Of a stretch of 64,000 bases of DNA, positions 49,827 to 59,239 are shown piece after piece (positions within the stretch are counted from its first letter, which is position 1; every line of letters begins with the position of its first letter). This stretch comes from UBA7985 sp002711265 (GTDB taxonomy: Bacteria; Pseudomonadota; Alphaproteobacteria; UBA7985), in assembly GCA_965660945.1 (NCBI GenBank), contig CBFIBS010000001.1, positions 248,001 through 312,000 on the forward strand. Direction: 5' to 3'. The notes under the pieces are model-generated. The model was not told the origin of the DNA and made no database searches. It was given only the letters and a program-made list of their open reading frames with translations. The translations under genes were made by a program, and so were the position numbers.

Positions 49827-52295
49827 CTAGACCGCATCGGTCCGCGGCAGAAGGCTGTCAGGATCGTACAAAGGCCGGTCGGCGACAACCGCCTTGCGCG
49901 GCTTGCCCTGAATGACGACCTCCAGCGCCTGTCCCGGCGTCGCCGCCGCAGGCCGGATGTAGGCAAAGGCGAGGATCTTGCCCACGGTCGGACCAAAGGC
50001 CACCGAAGACGTGGAACCGACGACTTCACCGTTCAGCAGGACCGCTTCACCGCCGTGGCCGTCTTCATCACCCTCGGGTTCGATCACCAGATAGGCACAG
50101 GTCCAAGGCATGTCTCCGGCCTGCTGCGCCTGCGCGGAGGCCTCGGTTGCAGCCTTGCCCACGAAGTCCTTGTCCAGCCGCACGAACCGCATGACATCGG
50201 CCTCGGGCAGCGTCACCTCGTTGGTCAGCTCGCCCGCGCCCTTGAACATCTTTTCCATGCGCATGGCGTTCATGGCGAAGGAGCCGTAGTCGGTGATGCC
50301 GTGGGCTTCTCCGGCTGCCCACAGCGCGTCGTAGACCACGAGCATGGCCTCGGCCGGGCCGTGGATCTCCCAGCCAAGCTCCCCGGCGTACGACAGCCGC
50401 ATCGCCCAAACGCTGTGCCCGGCGATGCTGATCTCCTGCGCGCTGAGCCAGCGGAAGCTGGCGTTATCCAGCGCCGCCGGTGTCGTCGCCGCCAGCACGT
50501 CGCGCGACTTCGGCCCCTGCAGCGCCAGTGCCGCCCAGTCGGTCGAGAGCACACGAATGCTGACGTCGGCGCCCTCGAGCCGCTGGCTGAGGTAGTCGGT
50601 CAGCCGGGTTTCGAAGAAGGCCGCGCAGACTAGATAGAAGCGATCCTCGGCGAGCTTGACCACGGTGGTCTCCAGCTCGATCCGACCACTTTCGTGCAGG
50701 AAGTGCGAAAGGCCGATCCCACCGACCTTCTGCGGCAGCCGGTTGGGCAGCAGCCGGTCGAGCAGGCTGGCGGCATCCGGGCCGCTGACCTCGACCTTGG
50801 TGAAGGCAGAAATATCCATGATCCCCACCGCCTCGCGGACGGCGCGGCACTCCAGCGCCACCATGTCGTCGACCGGCGTGTGCCGGAAGGAATAGTGGTC
50901 GCGCTGCTCAACGCCGCTGCGGGCGAACCAGCGCGGGCGTTCATGGCCGAAGACCTCCTCATAGACCGCGCCCTTTTCTGCGAGGCGCTGGTACATGGGG
51001 CTGGGCTTGACCGGGCGACCGTCGAGCCGGTTGAAGTGCGGGAACGGGATTTCGTGGCGCAGGCAGTAGTCTTCCTTGGCTTTGACCACCTGCCAGTCCT
51101 TGGTGGCATAATCGCCAAACCGGCGCGGGTCGAAGGTCCGCATCTGGATGTCGGCGGCGCCGTGGACCATCCAGCGGGCCAGCTCGCGGGTCAGGCCCGG
51201 CCCCCAGCCGATGCCGATCTGTGTCCCGCAGCAGCACCAGTAGTTCTTCGCGCCCGCGACCGGGCCGATCAGTGGGTTGCCGTCCGGCGGGTGCGAGATC
51301 GCGCCGTGGACTTCGCGCTTGATCCCCAGTTCGGCCAGTACCGGCATCCTCTCCATGGCGTTTTCCAGCCACGGCATGATCCGGTCATAGTCGGCCTCGA
51401 ACAGCTCGTTTTCAGCCTCCCACGGGCAATGGTCGATCCAGACCGCGTTCGGGTTGGCCTTCTCGTAAATACCAATCAGGCCGGATTTCTGTTCCATGCG
51501 GATATAGCCCGAGACCTTGGCATCGTCGCGCACCACCGGCAGTTCGGTGTCCAGATCCCGAAACGCCGGCACAGCTTCGGTGACAAGATAGTGGTGGGTC
51601 ATGGACGTCATGGGCAGGGTGAGCCCCGACCACTCCCCCATCTGCCGGGCGTAGGTGCCTCCGGCGTTGACCACATGCTCGCAGGTGATGTCGCCCTGCT
51701 CGGTGAAGACCTTCCACTCGCCGCTGTCGAGCTGCTTGATGTCCGTTGCCCGGCAGCGGCGGATGATGCGCGCACCCAGCTGCCGCGCCCCGGTCGCCAG
51801 CGCCTGGGTAATGCCGCTGGGGTCGACGTGGCCATCGTCAGGGGTGTGCAGCGCCCCGATCACACCTTCGAGGTTGTAGAAGGGGTGGAGTGCGGCGACC
51901 CGCTCCGGGCCAACGAGCTCGATGTTGAAGCCGAGTGTACGCCCCACGGACAGCGTATGGCGCAGCCAGTCCATTTCGTCTTCGCTGTACGCCAGCCGGA
52001 ACGAGCCACAGCCATGCCACGTGACCGACTGCCCGGTCTCGGCCTCCAGCGCCCCGGAATAGAGCCCGATGTTGTAGTCCACGCACTTACCCAGCGCGAA
52101 CGAACTGGTGGAGTGGGTGATCTGCCCCGCCGCGTGCCACGTCGAGCCCGATGTCAGCTCGGCCTTCTCCAGTAGCACGATGTCCGTCCAGCCCTCGTGC
52201 GCGAGGTGGTAGGCCAACCCGCAGCCCATGACACCGCCGCCGACGATGACCACACGGGCACTGGTGGGAAAGGACTTCTGGGCAGGCTCGGCCAT
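49827..52295 (-). CDS. Dimethylglycine/sarcosine dehydrogenase-like flavoprotein (DAO-GcvT fusion)
   Basis: An 822-residue fusion of an N-terminal FAD amine oxidase domain (VVIVGGGVMGCGLAYHLAHEG) and a C-terminal GcvT-type folate domain (DISAFTKVEVSGPDAASLLDRLLPNR onward). The likely covalent-FAD histidine is H54 in GSTWHAAGQ. Such proteins oxidatively remove N-methyl groups from dimethylglycine, sarcosine or other betaine-derived amines and pass the methylene to tetrahydrofolate. The start at 52295 (MAEPAQKSFPTSARVV) is preferred over an upstream frame. It is second in the cluster after the carboxymuconolactone decarboxylase-like gene. The methylated substrate is not known. Confidence 0.9.
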   Translation of the reverse strand: MAEPAQKSFPTSARVVIVGGGVMGCGLAYHLAHEGWTDIVLLEKAELTSGSTWHAAGQITHSTSSFALGKCVDYNIGLYSGALEAETGQSVTWHGCGSFRLAYSEDEMDWLRHTLSVGRTLGFNIELVGPERVAALHPFYNLEGVIGALHTPDDGHVDPSGITQALATGARQLGARIIRRCRATDIKQLDSGEWKVFTEQGDITCEHVVNAGGTYARQMGEWSGLTLPMTSMTHHYLVTEAVPAFRDLDTELPVVRDDAKVSGYIRMEQKSGLIGIYEKANPNAVWIDHCPWEAENELFEADYDRIMPWLENAMERMPVLAELGIKREVHGAISHPPDGNPLIGPVAGAKNYWCCCGTQIGIGWGPGLTRELARWMVHGAADIQMRTFDPRRFGDYATKDWQVVKAKEDYCLRHEIPFPHFNRLDGRPVKPSPMYQRLAEKGAVYEEVFGHERPRWFARSGVEQRDHYSFRHTPVDDMVALECRAVREAVGIMDISAFTKVEVSGPDAASLLDRLLPNRLPQKVGGIGLSHFLHESGRIELETTVVKLAEDRFYLVCAAFFETRLTDYLSQRLEGADVSIRVLSTDWAALALQGPKSRDVLAATTPAALDNASFRWLSAQEISIAGHSVWAMRLSYAGELGWEIHGPAEAMLVVYDALWAAGEAHGITDYGSFAMNAMRMEKMFKGAGELTNEVTLPEADVMRFVRLDKDFVGKAATEASAQAQQAGDMPWTCAYLVIEPEGDEDGHGGEAVLLNGEVVGSTSSVAFGPTVGKILAFAYIRPAAATPGQALEVVIQGKPRKAVVADRPLYDPDSLLPRTDAV

Positions 52296-52453
52296 GGCGC
52301 AGTTCTCCGGTTCTGGGGATTCTGCAGCCAGCAATAAGGTACAGTTGTACACTTCTCAGCTTGAAAAAGGACTTTTGTACCAGAATTGCGACCTAGAGCC
52401 GAAAGAAACAGGCCGGTCGGGAAGCCGCGCGCCGGCGGCTCATCCCGTCGGTC

Positions 52454-52834
52454 TCAGAGCAGCCCCTGCTCCTCCAGCACCTTGCGCGCAACACGGAAGC
52501 ATTCGAGCGACTGCGGCACCCCGCAATAGATGCCGACCACGTGGATGATCGCGCGAATCTCCTCGACGCTGACGCCGTTGTTGATCGCGCCGCGACAGTG
52601 AATTTCCCATTCGTGCATCTTGCCCAGCGCGCCGATCATCGCGAGGTTCATCATCGACCGGGTCTTGGCGTCGATGGCCTCATCGCCCCAGCCGAAGCCC
52701 CAGCACCAGGCGGTCATGGCCTCCTGAAACGGGCGGGTGAAGTCATCGGCAGAGGCGAGATTGGCTTCGACATAGGCCGCGCCAAGGGTTGCTTTGCGCT
52801 GTTCAAGGCCAGTTTCAAACAAGTCCTGCTGCAT
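52454..52834 (-). CDS. Carboxymuconolactone decarboxylase (AhpD-like) family protein
   Basis: A 126-residue all-helical protein of the CMD family. Motifs are WCWGFGWGDEAIDAKTRSMMNLAMIGALGKMHEWEIHCRGAINNGVSVEEI and HVVGIYCGVPQSLE. This matches PcaC-type gamma-carboxymuconolactone decarboxylases better than AhpD, which would have a CxxC peroxidase motif. No other beta-ketoadipate genes are in the window, so the reaction is probably different. It lies 159 bases before the DMGDH-like gene on the same strand and may be the first gene of that cluster. Confidence 0.9.
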   Translation of the reverse strand: MQQDLFETGLEQRKATLGAAYVEANLASADDFTRPFQEAMTAWCWGFGWGDEAIDAKTRSMMNLAMIGALGKMHEWEIHCRGAINNGVSVEEIRAIIHVVGIYCGVPQSLECFRVARKVLEEQGLL

Positions 52835-53056
52835 GCTGCAGTCTCCTCTTCGGGTCAGGTTTTGGGAAAGGCCGCTGTCGGCCCCGTTGGCGCTCCCTTA
52901 GACCAACTTGACCCGGCTTGCGCGGTAAAATCTCGGATGGACTGCGATTTCACAGTTGCGTCAGGGTCAGGAGCCGAGGTCGACCCCGGCTGGTAACGTC
53001 CCCCGGCGGCCCCATATCTGAGCAGTATCCAACCGCCGCAAACCACAGGAAGCCCC

Positions 53057-54229
53057 ATGCCACGCTTTGTCATTCCGCCAAGCAGCCCACGCCCTTCGAC
53101 ATCGGTCCAAGGCTCGCAGGGGTCAGGGTCCTTGCTCAAGCTGATGACGGGGCTGGGGCTGGCGCTGGGCTTGGCGCTGGTCTGGGTGATGGCCGGGCCC
53201 CTCGCCCCTGCGCAGGCCCAGCGGCTCGAACGGGTCAGTCCCTTCCTCGAACACCCATGGGGCATGAGCTTCATCGACGCCCGGCGCCTGCTGGTCACCG
53301 AACGCACCGGGCAGGTGCTGCTGGTCGACCTGGATCAAGGCACAGCGACACCGCTTACCGGTGCCCCTAAGGCAGTCGTTGATGGTCAGGGTGGGATGCT
53401 CGACGTGCTCTACGACCGTGGCGAGGTGTTCCTGTGCTACGCGGGTCCGGCTTCGCTTGGGCGAAAGACCACGACGCTCGGCGGGGGCCGCCTCGAAGGC
53501 ACGGCACTGGTCGGGTTCACACAGATGTTCCAAGCCGAGAACCCCGGCTATGGCTCCCATCACTTCGGCTGTCGCATCGGCCTCGATCCCGCCGGCAAGC
53601 TGTACCTGACGCTGGGCGACCGCGGTACGGCAAACAGCGCGCAGGAGACCGACAATCATCAAGGCGCCGTGATCCGGCTCAACCGGGATGGGTCCATCCC
53701 CGCCGACAACCCCTTCATCGGCGTCGAAGACGCAAGACCCGAGCTGTTCACCATCGGCCACCGCAACCCGCAGGGGCTGGCCATCCACCCCGATACCGGT
53801 GCGGTCTGGATCAACGAGCACGGCCCCAAGGGTGGGGACGAAATCAACCTCCTCGTCGCCGGTGAGAACTACGGGTGGCCGCTCTACACCTTTGGCCGCA
53901 GCTATGGCGGCGCGAAAATTGGCAAGGGCACCGGCGGCCCGGGCTACGCCGACAGCCTGTGGCACTGGACCCCGTCGATCGCGCCCAGCGACATGACCTT
54001 TGTCCCCGCAGGCTCGCAATTCCCCGAATACGAAGGTGATCTGCTGGTGACGTCCCTGAAGTTCCGCCAACTCCACCACGTCGAGATTGAAGCGGGTCAG
54101 ATTGTCGCCGACACCGTGATACTGCAGGACAGCATCGGCCGGCTGCGCGATGTCGAAGTCGGCCCTGATGGCGCCATCTACCTGCTCAACGACGAGGACC
54201 AGGGCGCCGTCTACCGCCTGAGCCGATAG
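53057..54229 (+). CDS. PQQ-dependent aldose sugar dehydrogenase-like protein
   Basis: A 390-residue secreted six-bladed beta-propeller of the soluble PQQ glucose/aldose dehydrogenase (YliI) family. The hydrophobic signal segment spans about residues 28-54 and ends ...APAQAQ; the N-terminal part before it is unusually long and basic/Ser-rich. Propeller motifs include HPWGMSFIDARRLLVTERTGQ, HHFGCRIGLDPAGKLYLTLGDRG, TIGHRNPQGLAIHP and NEHGPKGGDEIN, the last with PQQ- and calcium-binding residues. It would oxidise sugars in the periplasm. It is parallel to puuD and 78 bases before it, but the link is unclear. Confidence 0.92.
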   Translation: MPRFVIPPSSPRPSTSVQGSQGSGSLLKLMTGLGLALGLALVWVMAGPLAPAQAQRLERVSPFLEHPWGMSFIDARRLLVTERTGQVLLVDLDQGTATPLTGAPKAVVDGQGGMLDVLYDRGEVFLCYAGPASLGRKTTTLGGGRLEGTALVGFTQMFQAENPGYGSHHFGCRIGLDPAGKLYLTLGDRGTANSAQETDNHQGAVIRLNRDGSIPADNPFIGVEDARPELFTIGHRNPQGLAIHPDTGAVWINEHGPKGGDEINLLVAGENYGWPLYTFGRSYGGAKIGKGTGGPGYADSLWHWTPSIAPSDMTFVPAGSQFPEYEGDLLVTSLKFRQLHHVEIEAGQIVADTVILQDSIGRLRDVEVGPDGAIYLLNDEDQGAVYRLSR

Positions 54230-54307
54230 CGCGCGATCTCGCCGCTTTTCGTGCCGGTCGTTCAGCGCTAGAACAGACAGGTCGAAAAGCTGGCAGATGG
54301 GGTCGCC

Positions 54308-55558
54308 ATGGATATCGCCGTTTATCCAATCCTGCTTGAGTGGGTCGAAACCGCCTTCCGTATTGCGCACGTCGCCACGGCAATCGCGTGGATCGGGTCG
54401 TCGTTCTACTTCATCGCGCTCGATCTGGGCCTGCGCCGCGACGGCCCCCTGCCCGAGAAGGTGAACGGGGAAGAGTGGCAGGTCCACGGCGGCGGCTTCT
54501 ACCACGTGCAAAAATACAACGTCGCCCCGCCCAACCTGCCCGAGCACCTGACCTGGTTCAAATGGGAGAGCTACGCGACGTGGCTCACCGGTTTTGCCAT
54601 GCTGGTGCTGGTCTACTATCTCGGCGCTGACCTCTACCTGATCGATCCCAACGTGCTCGACATCCCGATCTGGGGTGGGATCTTGATCTCGCTGGGCTCC
54701 ATCGCCCTGACCTGGGTGGTCTATGACGTGCTGTGTAAGAGCCCGCTGGGCCGTGACAGCACGCGGCTGATGATCATCCTGTTCATCATCCTCGTGGTGC
54801 TCGCCTGGGCCTATACGCAGGTCTTCAGCGGGCGCGCGGCCATGCTGCACCTAGGCGCCGCCACGGCGACGATCATGTCCGCCAACGTGTTCATGATCAT
54901 CATTCCCAACCAGAAGATCGTCACAAAGGACCTGCGCGAGGGCCGCGAGCCGGACGCCAAATACGGGGTGATCGCCAAGCAGCGCTCGACCCACAACAAC
55001 TACCTGACCCTGCCGGTGCTGTTCCTCATGCTCAGCAACCACTACCCGCTGGTGTTCGCCAGCGATTTCAACTGGCTGATCGCGGGGCTGGTGTTCCTGA
55101 TCGGGGTCTGCATCCGCCACTTCTTCAACACCCGCGACGCGCGCAAGGGCAACCCGGCCTGGACCTGGTCAGCGGCGATTTTCCTGTTCGCCGTGGTGAT
55201 CGCGCTGTCGGTCTGGCCGTTCCTGTACAAGGCCCCGCGGGGCGAGGCCGAAGCGGCGACGCTGGCAGCGAGCCTCACCCCCTCCCAGACGCGGCTGATG
55301 CAAGCGCCTGAGTTCGCTGACGTGCACACCATCGTGCAGAACCGCTGCACGGTCTGCCACGCCGAAGCGCCCGCCTGGCAAGGCCTTTACGGTGCGCCCA
55401 AGGCGGTCGCACTGGAAACCCCGGAAGAAACCGCGATCCACGCCAAGCGCATCTACCTGCAGTCCGCGCTGACCGACGCTATGCCGCCGGCGAACAAGTC
55501 CGGCATGCGCGAGGAAGAGCGCCTCGCCATCAAGGAATGGTTCGAAAACTACCGCTGA
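54308..55558 (+). CDS. puuD: Urate hydroxylase PuuD (membrane-bound, cytochrome c-containing)
   Basis: A 416-residue protein with eight or nine membrane helices (VETAFRIAHVATAIAWIGSSFYFIALDLGLRR at the start) and a C-terminal c-type cytochrome domain with the heme site C347-TVC-H351 and a possible axial Met at 392 (DAMPP). This is the architecture of PuuD, which oxidises urate to 5-hydroxyisourate and passes electrons to a terminal oxidase, replacing uricase. Conserved N-terminal blocks are GGGFYHVQKYNVAPPNLPEHLTWFKWESY and IPNQKIVTKDLREG. No other purine-breakdown genes are nearby. Its 3' end overlaps the convergent PhyH gene by 10 bases. Confidence 0.93.
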   Translation: MDIAVYPILLEWVETAFRIAHVATAIAWIGSSFYFIALDLGLRRDGPLPEKVNGEEWQVHGGGFYHVQKYNVAPPNLPEHLTWFKWESYATWLTGFAMLVLVYYLGADLYLIDPNVLDIPIWGGILISLGSIALTWVVYDVLCKSPLGRDSTRLMIILFIILVVLAWAYTQVFSGRAAMLHLGAATATIMSANVFMIIIPNQKIVTKDLREGREPDAKYGVIAKQRSTHNNYLTLPVLFLMLSNHYPLVFASDFNWLIAGLVFLIGVCIRHFFNTRDARKGNPAWTWSAAIFLFAVVIALSVWPFLYKAPRGEAEAATLAASLTPSQTRLMQAPEFADVHTIVQNRCTVCHAEAPAWQGLYGAPKAVALETPEETAIHAKRIYLQSALTDAMPPANKSGMREEERLAIKEWFENYR

Positions 55559-56340
55559 CCGACAACGACCGGGAACCAGTCCTCGCGCAGGCGCTGTCCC
55601 GGCTGCATGTCGTGCCCGGGAAAGGGCGGTGACGTCCGCCCCGGCCGCTCGACATAACGGGCATCATCCCCGACAAACCGCAGCGAGAACGCCCGCCGCC
55701 GCCGGGTGGACATATTCCCGCGTGCGCCGTGCAGCACCTTGAAGTCAAAGGCAACGGCATCGCCCGGCGCCAGTGGCCATTCGAGCACGCGCATGCCCTC
55801 GGCATCGGGGTCGGGCACGGGGATATAGGCGGATTCGTCGGGATAGAACTTGTCTTCCTTGAGCCAGCGGGTCGGCAAGACCGGCTTGGGCCAGCGGTGG
55901 GACCCGGCGACACAGCGCAAGGTCGCATCTTCGACCGGCTCGACAGTAGTCCAGAAACTCACCGTCTGCTGCCCTTCGACGAAGTAGTAGGGGCTGTCTT
56001 GGTGCCATGGCGTGGGCTTGGTCGTCCCCGGTTCTTTGACCAGCACGTGGTCGTGAAAGAACTGGGCGCTGCCCGACTGCATCAGCTGCGCAGCAACGCT
56101 GGCGGCCGGCGAGCGCTGCACTATCTCTGCGAAGGCGGGAATCCGGGTCCAGTTGCAGTAGTCATCGAAGAACCGGCCGCTTTCGCCGCTTTGCAGGTTC
56201 TCTGCCGCGTAGGGACCGGGGGAGGCCATGTTTTCTTCGATGCCCTCGGCGATCTGGTCGATCCAGCCGCTGAACAGCCCCTTGATCAGCACCGCACCGT
56301 CGCGCTGGAAGGCTTCGATGGTTGCCGCGTCGATCTGCAT
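55549..56340 (-). CDS. Phytanoyl-CoA dioxygenase (PhyH) family protein
   Basis: A 263-residue non-heme iron, 2-oxoglutarate-dependent dioxygenase. The facial triad is H113-x-D115 (PWHQDSPYYF) and H204 (VLHGARGN); the 2-oxoglutarate-binding Arg lies just after (RRRRAFSLRF). The ATG at 56338-56340 (MQIDAATIEAFQRDGAVLIKG) matches the normal family start. Members hydroxylate acyl-CoAs, ectoine, carnitine precursors or phosphonates. The gene is convergent with and overlaps puuD, and divergent from the CIA30 gene. The substrate is unknown. Confidence 0.92.
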   Translation of the reverse strand: MQIDAATIEAFQRDGAVLIKGLFSGWIDQIAEGIEENMASPGPYAAENLQSGESGRFFDDYCNWTRIPAFAEIVQRSPAASVAAQLMQSGSAQFFHDHVLVKEPGTTKPTPWHQDSPYYFVEGQQTVSFWTTVEPVEDATLRCVAGSHRWPKPVLPTRWLKEDKFYPDESAYIPVPDPDAEGMRVLEWPLAPGDAVAFDFKVLHGARGNMSTRRRRAFSLRFVGDDARYVERPGRTSPPFPGHDMQPGQRLREDWFPVVVGQR

Positions 56341-56537
56341 ACTGCGTCCCCCGTTTGTCACTGATGTCCGGTCTGGCCCTTAAGCAGGGGCGATTAGAGG
56401 CGCGGGCACAGGCAAAGGTCAATCACAAACACGCGCGTTGCGAGCGCTCAGGCACCAGTGCCTTGCCCGGGCCATTGCCGGTCGCTGCAAGTCGCCTAAA
56501 TCCTTGGCTGAACAACAGCTTTTGCAGGATCGATGCC

Positions 56538-57185
56538 ATGACACTGAACCGCCGCAAAACACTCAGCCTGCTGGGCGCTGGTGCCAGCGCCGGTGTCGCC
56601 GCCGCTGCCGTGGGCGGCCTCGCGTGGCCCACGATGGCCGCCGCTGCAGACGAGCTGGGCACAGGAGACAGCAGCATGAGCGACGCGCTGATCATCGACG
56701 ATTTTACCCAGCTGCCCGACTCCACCATCGGCGGGCGCTGGTCCTACACCTCCGACCGCGTCATGGGCGGGGTGTCCAACGGCGGCGGCGGGTACGACGA
56801 GGTCGACGGCCGCATGGCCATCCGCCTGTTCGGGCAGGTCAGCACCGCCAACAACGGCGGCTTCATTCAGGTCAGCCTACGGCTCGACCCGCGCACGCTC
56901 AACGCCGACCGCTATCAAGGCATTGAAATCGACGTGCTGGGCAACGGCGAGGACTACAATGTCCACCTGACCACCACGCGCAGCTTCCCGCCCTGGCGGT
57001 TTTATAAGCACAGCTTCGAGACCAGCGGCGAATGGGTACGCCACCGGCTGGCGTGGAATGATTTCACCTCCGATAGCTTCCGGCGGGCGCTGGACCCCCG
57101 CACCATCAACCGACTGAACCTGACCGCCTACGCCCGTGACTTCGAGGCGGATCTGTCGGTGAGCCGGATTGCGCTGTTCGCCTGA
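56538..57185 (+). CDS. CIA30 (NDUFAF1-like) family protein with Tat signal
   Basis: A 215-residue protein with a probable twin-arginine signal (MTLNRRKTLSLLGAGASAG) followed by a CIA30 domain (LIIDDFTQLPDSTIGGRWSYTSDRVMGGVS ... FYKHSFETSGEWVRHRLAWNDF). CIA30 proteins include the mitochondrial complex I assembly factor NDUFAF1, but most bacterial members are uncharacterised galactose-binding-like folds. An export signal suggests a periplasmic role here. I start it at the ATG at 56538 because the Tat motif follows at once. It is divergent from the PhyH gene. Confidence 0.88.
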   Translation: MTLNRRKTLSLLGAGASAGVAAAAVGGLAWPTMAAAADELGTGDSSMSDALIIDDFTQLPDSTIGGRWSYTSDRVMGGVSNGGGGYDEVDGRMAIRLFGQVSTANNGGFIQVSLRLDPRTLNADRYQGIEIDVLGNGEDYNVHLTTTRSFPPWRFYKHSFETSGEWVRHRLAWNDFTSDSFRRALDPRTINRLNLTAYARDFEADLSVSRIALFA

Positions 57186-57336
57186 TTGCCCCGGCGCCCG
57201 GGCTCCCCAGCGCCGATGGTGCTGGCCGTGGTCATTTGTGGCTGTATTTCCCGGCGTGGCCCGGTAAGCTCGGCCTCATGAATCCTGTTTTGTTTTCGAC
57301 CTCAGGGCTCGGCCCGATCACCGCGGAAGCGCGTCC

Positions 57337-58275
57337 ATGACCCCTGCCACCAAGCAACAGCCGGTGGTGGTGATCGGCGGGGCCAACATGGACCTGACCG
57401 GGCAGGCGCACAGCCCGCTGACCGCTGGTGATTCTACGCCCGGCGCCGTGCACGCCACCGCCGGCGGTGTCGGCCGTAACATTGCCGAAGCGCTGGCGCG
57501 GCTGGCCTGCCCTACTCAACTGATCACAGCGCTGGGTGATGACGGCTTCGCCGAAGATATTGCCCGCCAAACCTCGGCCGCTGGGGTCGACCTGAGGGCG
57601 ACTCTACGGGTACCCGAGCAGCGCTCCTCGACCTACCTGTCCGTTCTTGAGCCCACCGGTGAAATGCGCGCAGCGATCAGCGATATGGCGCTGGTCGGGG
57701 CGCTGACACCTGCCGCGCTGGAAGAGCGCCGCCGTGATCTCGACAAGGCACGAGCCTGGGTCATCGACGCCAACCTCAGCGAAGAGGCGCTGGCCTTCCT
57801 GTTCGCCATCGCAGACCCGGCCCGCCCGATCCACGCCGAGCCAGTCAGCGCGACCAAAGCACTGCGCCTGCAACCCTATCTGGCGCAGATCGCCATGCTC
57901 AAGCCCAACCGGCTCGAGGCCGCGACCCTGAGTGGACTGAGCACCGACGCGCCCCTTGAAACGCTGGCCATGGCCCTGCTCGAACGCGGCATGGGTCGGG
58001 TGGTGATCAGCGACGGCGCGAAGGGCATCTGGGGACAGGACGCGGGCGGCACCTTGCACCATCAACCCGCCTTCGCGGGGCCGATCCTGTCGGTGACCGG
58101 CGCGGGCGATACCCTGATGGCGGCGCTGGTCGATGCCACGCTGGCGGGCGTGCCACTGCGCGAAGCGCTGGCGCGGTCACAGGCAGCAGCCAGCCTGTCG
58201 CTGCAATCCGCGCGTGCGATCCACCCCGGCCTGTGTCAGGCTGCGGTGCAGTCTGAACTGGAGCGAAAGCCATGA
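57337..58275 (+). CDS. psuK: Pseudouridine kinase (PfkB family)
   Basis: A 312-residue ribokinase-fold kinase. The N-terminal PfkB block is VVVIGGANMDLTGQAH and the conserved C-terminal block SVTGAGDTLMAALVDATLAG contains the catalytic Asp of the GAGD motif. TAGGVGRNIAEALARL is the sugar-binding loop. Coupling with PsuG (ATGA overlap) fixes the likely substrate as pseudouridine: PsuK makes pseudouridine 5'-phosphate and PsuG splits it to uracil and ribose 5-phosphate. Confidence 0.93.
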   Translation: MTPATKQQPVVVIGGANMDLTGQAHSPLTAGDSTPGAVHATAGGVGRNIAEALARLACPTQLITALGDDGFAEDIARQTSAAGVDLRATLRVPEQRSSTYLSVLEPTGEMRAAISDMALVGALTPAALEERRRDLDKARAWVIDANLSEEALAFLFAIADPARPIHAEPVSATKALRLQPYLAQIAMLKPNRLEAATLSGLSTDAPLETLAMALLERGMGRVVISDGAKGIWGQDAGGTLHHQPAFAGPILSVTGAGDTLMAALVDATLAGVPLREALARSQAAASLSLQSARAIHPGLCQAAVQSELERKP

Positions 58276-59207
58276 CCCACCCCATGCTGACCCTGTCCGA
58301 GGATGTTGCTGCCGCCCTCGCCGACGGCCAGCCGGTGGTGGCGCTCGAGTCCACCATCATTTCCCACGGCATGCCCTTTCCCCGCAACGTCGAGACCGCG
58401 CTGGCGGTCGAGGCAGCGGTGCGAGACGAAGGCGCCGTGCCCGCCACCATCGCCGTGCTCGGCGGCCGGGCCTGCGTCGGGCTGACGGCTGAGCAGATTG
58501 GCTATCTGGGCGAACGCGGGCTGGACGTGCCCAAGCTCTCCCGCCGGGATCTGCCGCTTGCGCTGGCCAGCGGCGGGGATGGGGCAACGACCGTGGCCGC
58601 GACTATGATCCTCGCCGCCCGCGCCGGAGTGGAGGTGTTCGCGACCGGCGGCATCGGCGGGGTCCACCGCGGCGCCGAGCAGACTTTCGATGTCTCTGCA
58701 GACCTGCAGGAGTTGGCCCAAACCAACGTCGCGGTCGTATGCGCGGGCGCCAAGGCCATCCTCGACCTACCCAAGACGCTGGAATATCTGGAAACCCACG
58801 GCGTGCCCGTGGTCGGCTTCGGCACCGACGATCTGCCGGGTTTCTACACCACCCGAACCGGGCTGGGGGTCGACTTCCGTGCCGATACCCCGGCGCAGGT
58901 CGCTGATCTGCTGCAGGCCAAGTGGGATTTTGGCCTCAATGGCGGTGTTCTGGTGACCAACCCGGTGCCGTCCGATCAGGCGCTCGATCCCCCCCGGGTC
59001 GACGCTGCAATTAACCAGGCCGTGGCAGAGGCCGATCAGCAGGGCATCGGTGGCAAGGACGCCACCCCCTTCCTGCTCGCCCGGGTCAAGGATCTGACCG
59101 GCGGTGACAGTCTGGAAACCAATATTGCACTCATAGAAAATAACGCCCGGATCGCCGCACGGATCGCCGCTGAGCGCCAGGCTCGCCGGGCGCATCAGAC
59201 GGCCTGA
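58272..59207 (+). CDS. psuG: Pseudouridine-5'-phosphate glycosidase
   Basis: A 311-residue enzyme that breaks the C-C glycosidic bond of pseudouridine 5'-phosphate. The catalytic residues E26 (VALESTIISHGMPFP), K161 (CAGAKAILDL) and N284 (LETNIALIENN) are each exactly five residues earlier than E31, K166 and N289 of E. coli PsuG. Other blocks are TTVAATMILAARAGVEVFATGGIGGVHRGAE and DLPGFYTTRTG. Its ATG overlaps the psuK stop. It ends 32 bases from the convergent cupin gene. Confidence 0.96.
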   Translation: MTHPMLTLSEDVAAALADGQPVVALESTIISHGMPFPRNVETALAVEAAVRDEGAVPATIAVLGGRACVGLTAEQIGYLGERGLDVPKLSRRDLPLALASGGDGATTVAATMILAARAGVEVFATGGIGGVHRGAEQTFDVSADLQELAQTNVAVVCAGAKAILDLPKTLEYLETHGVPVVGFGTDDLPGFYTTRTGLGVDFRADTPAQVADLLQAKWDFGLNGGVLVTNPVPSDQALDPPRVDAAINQAVAEADQQGIGGKDATPFLLARVKDLTGGDSLETNIALIENNARIAARIAAERQARRAHQTA

Positions 59208-59239
59208 GCGCCTACCCGGACAGGCCCCGAAACCGAACC

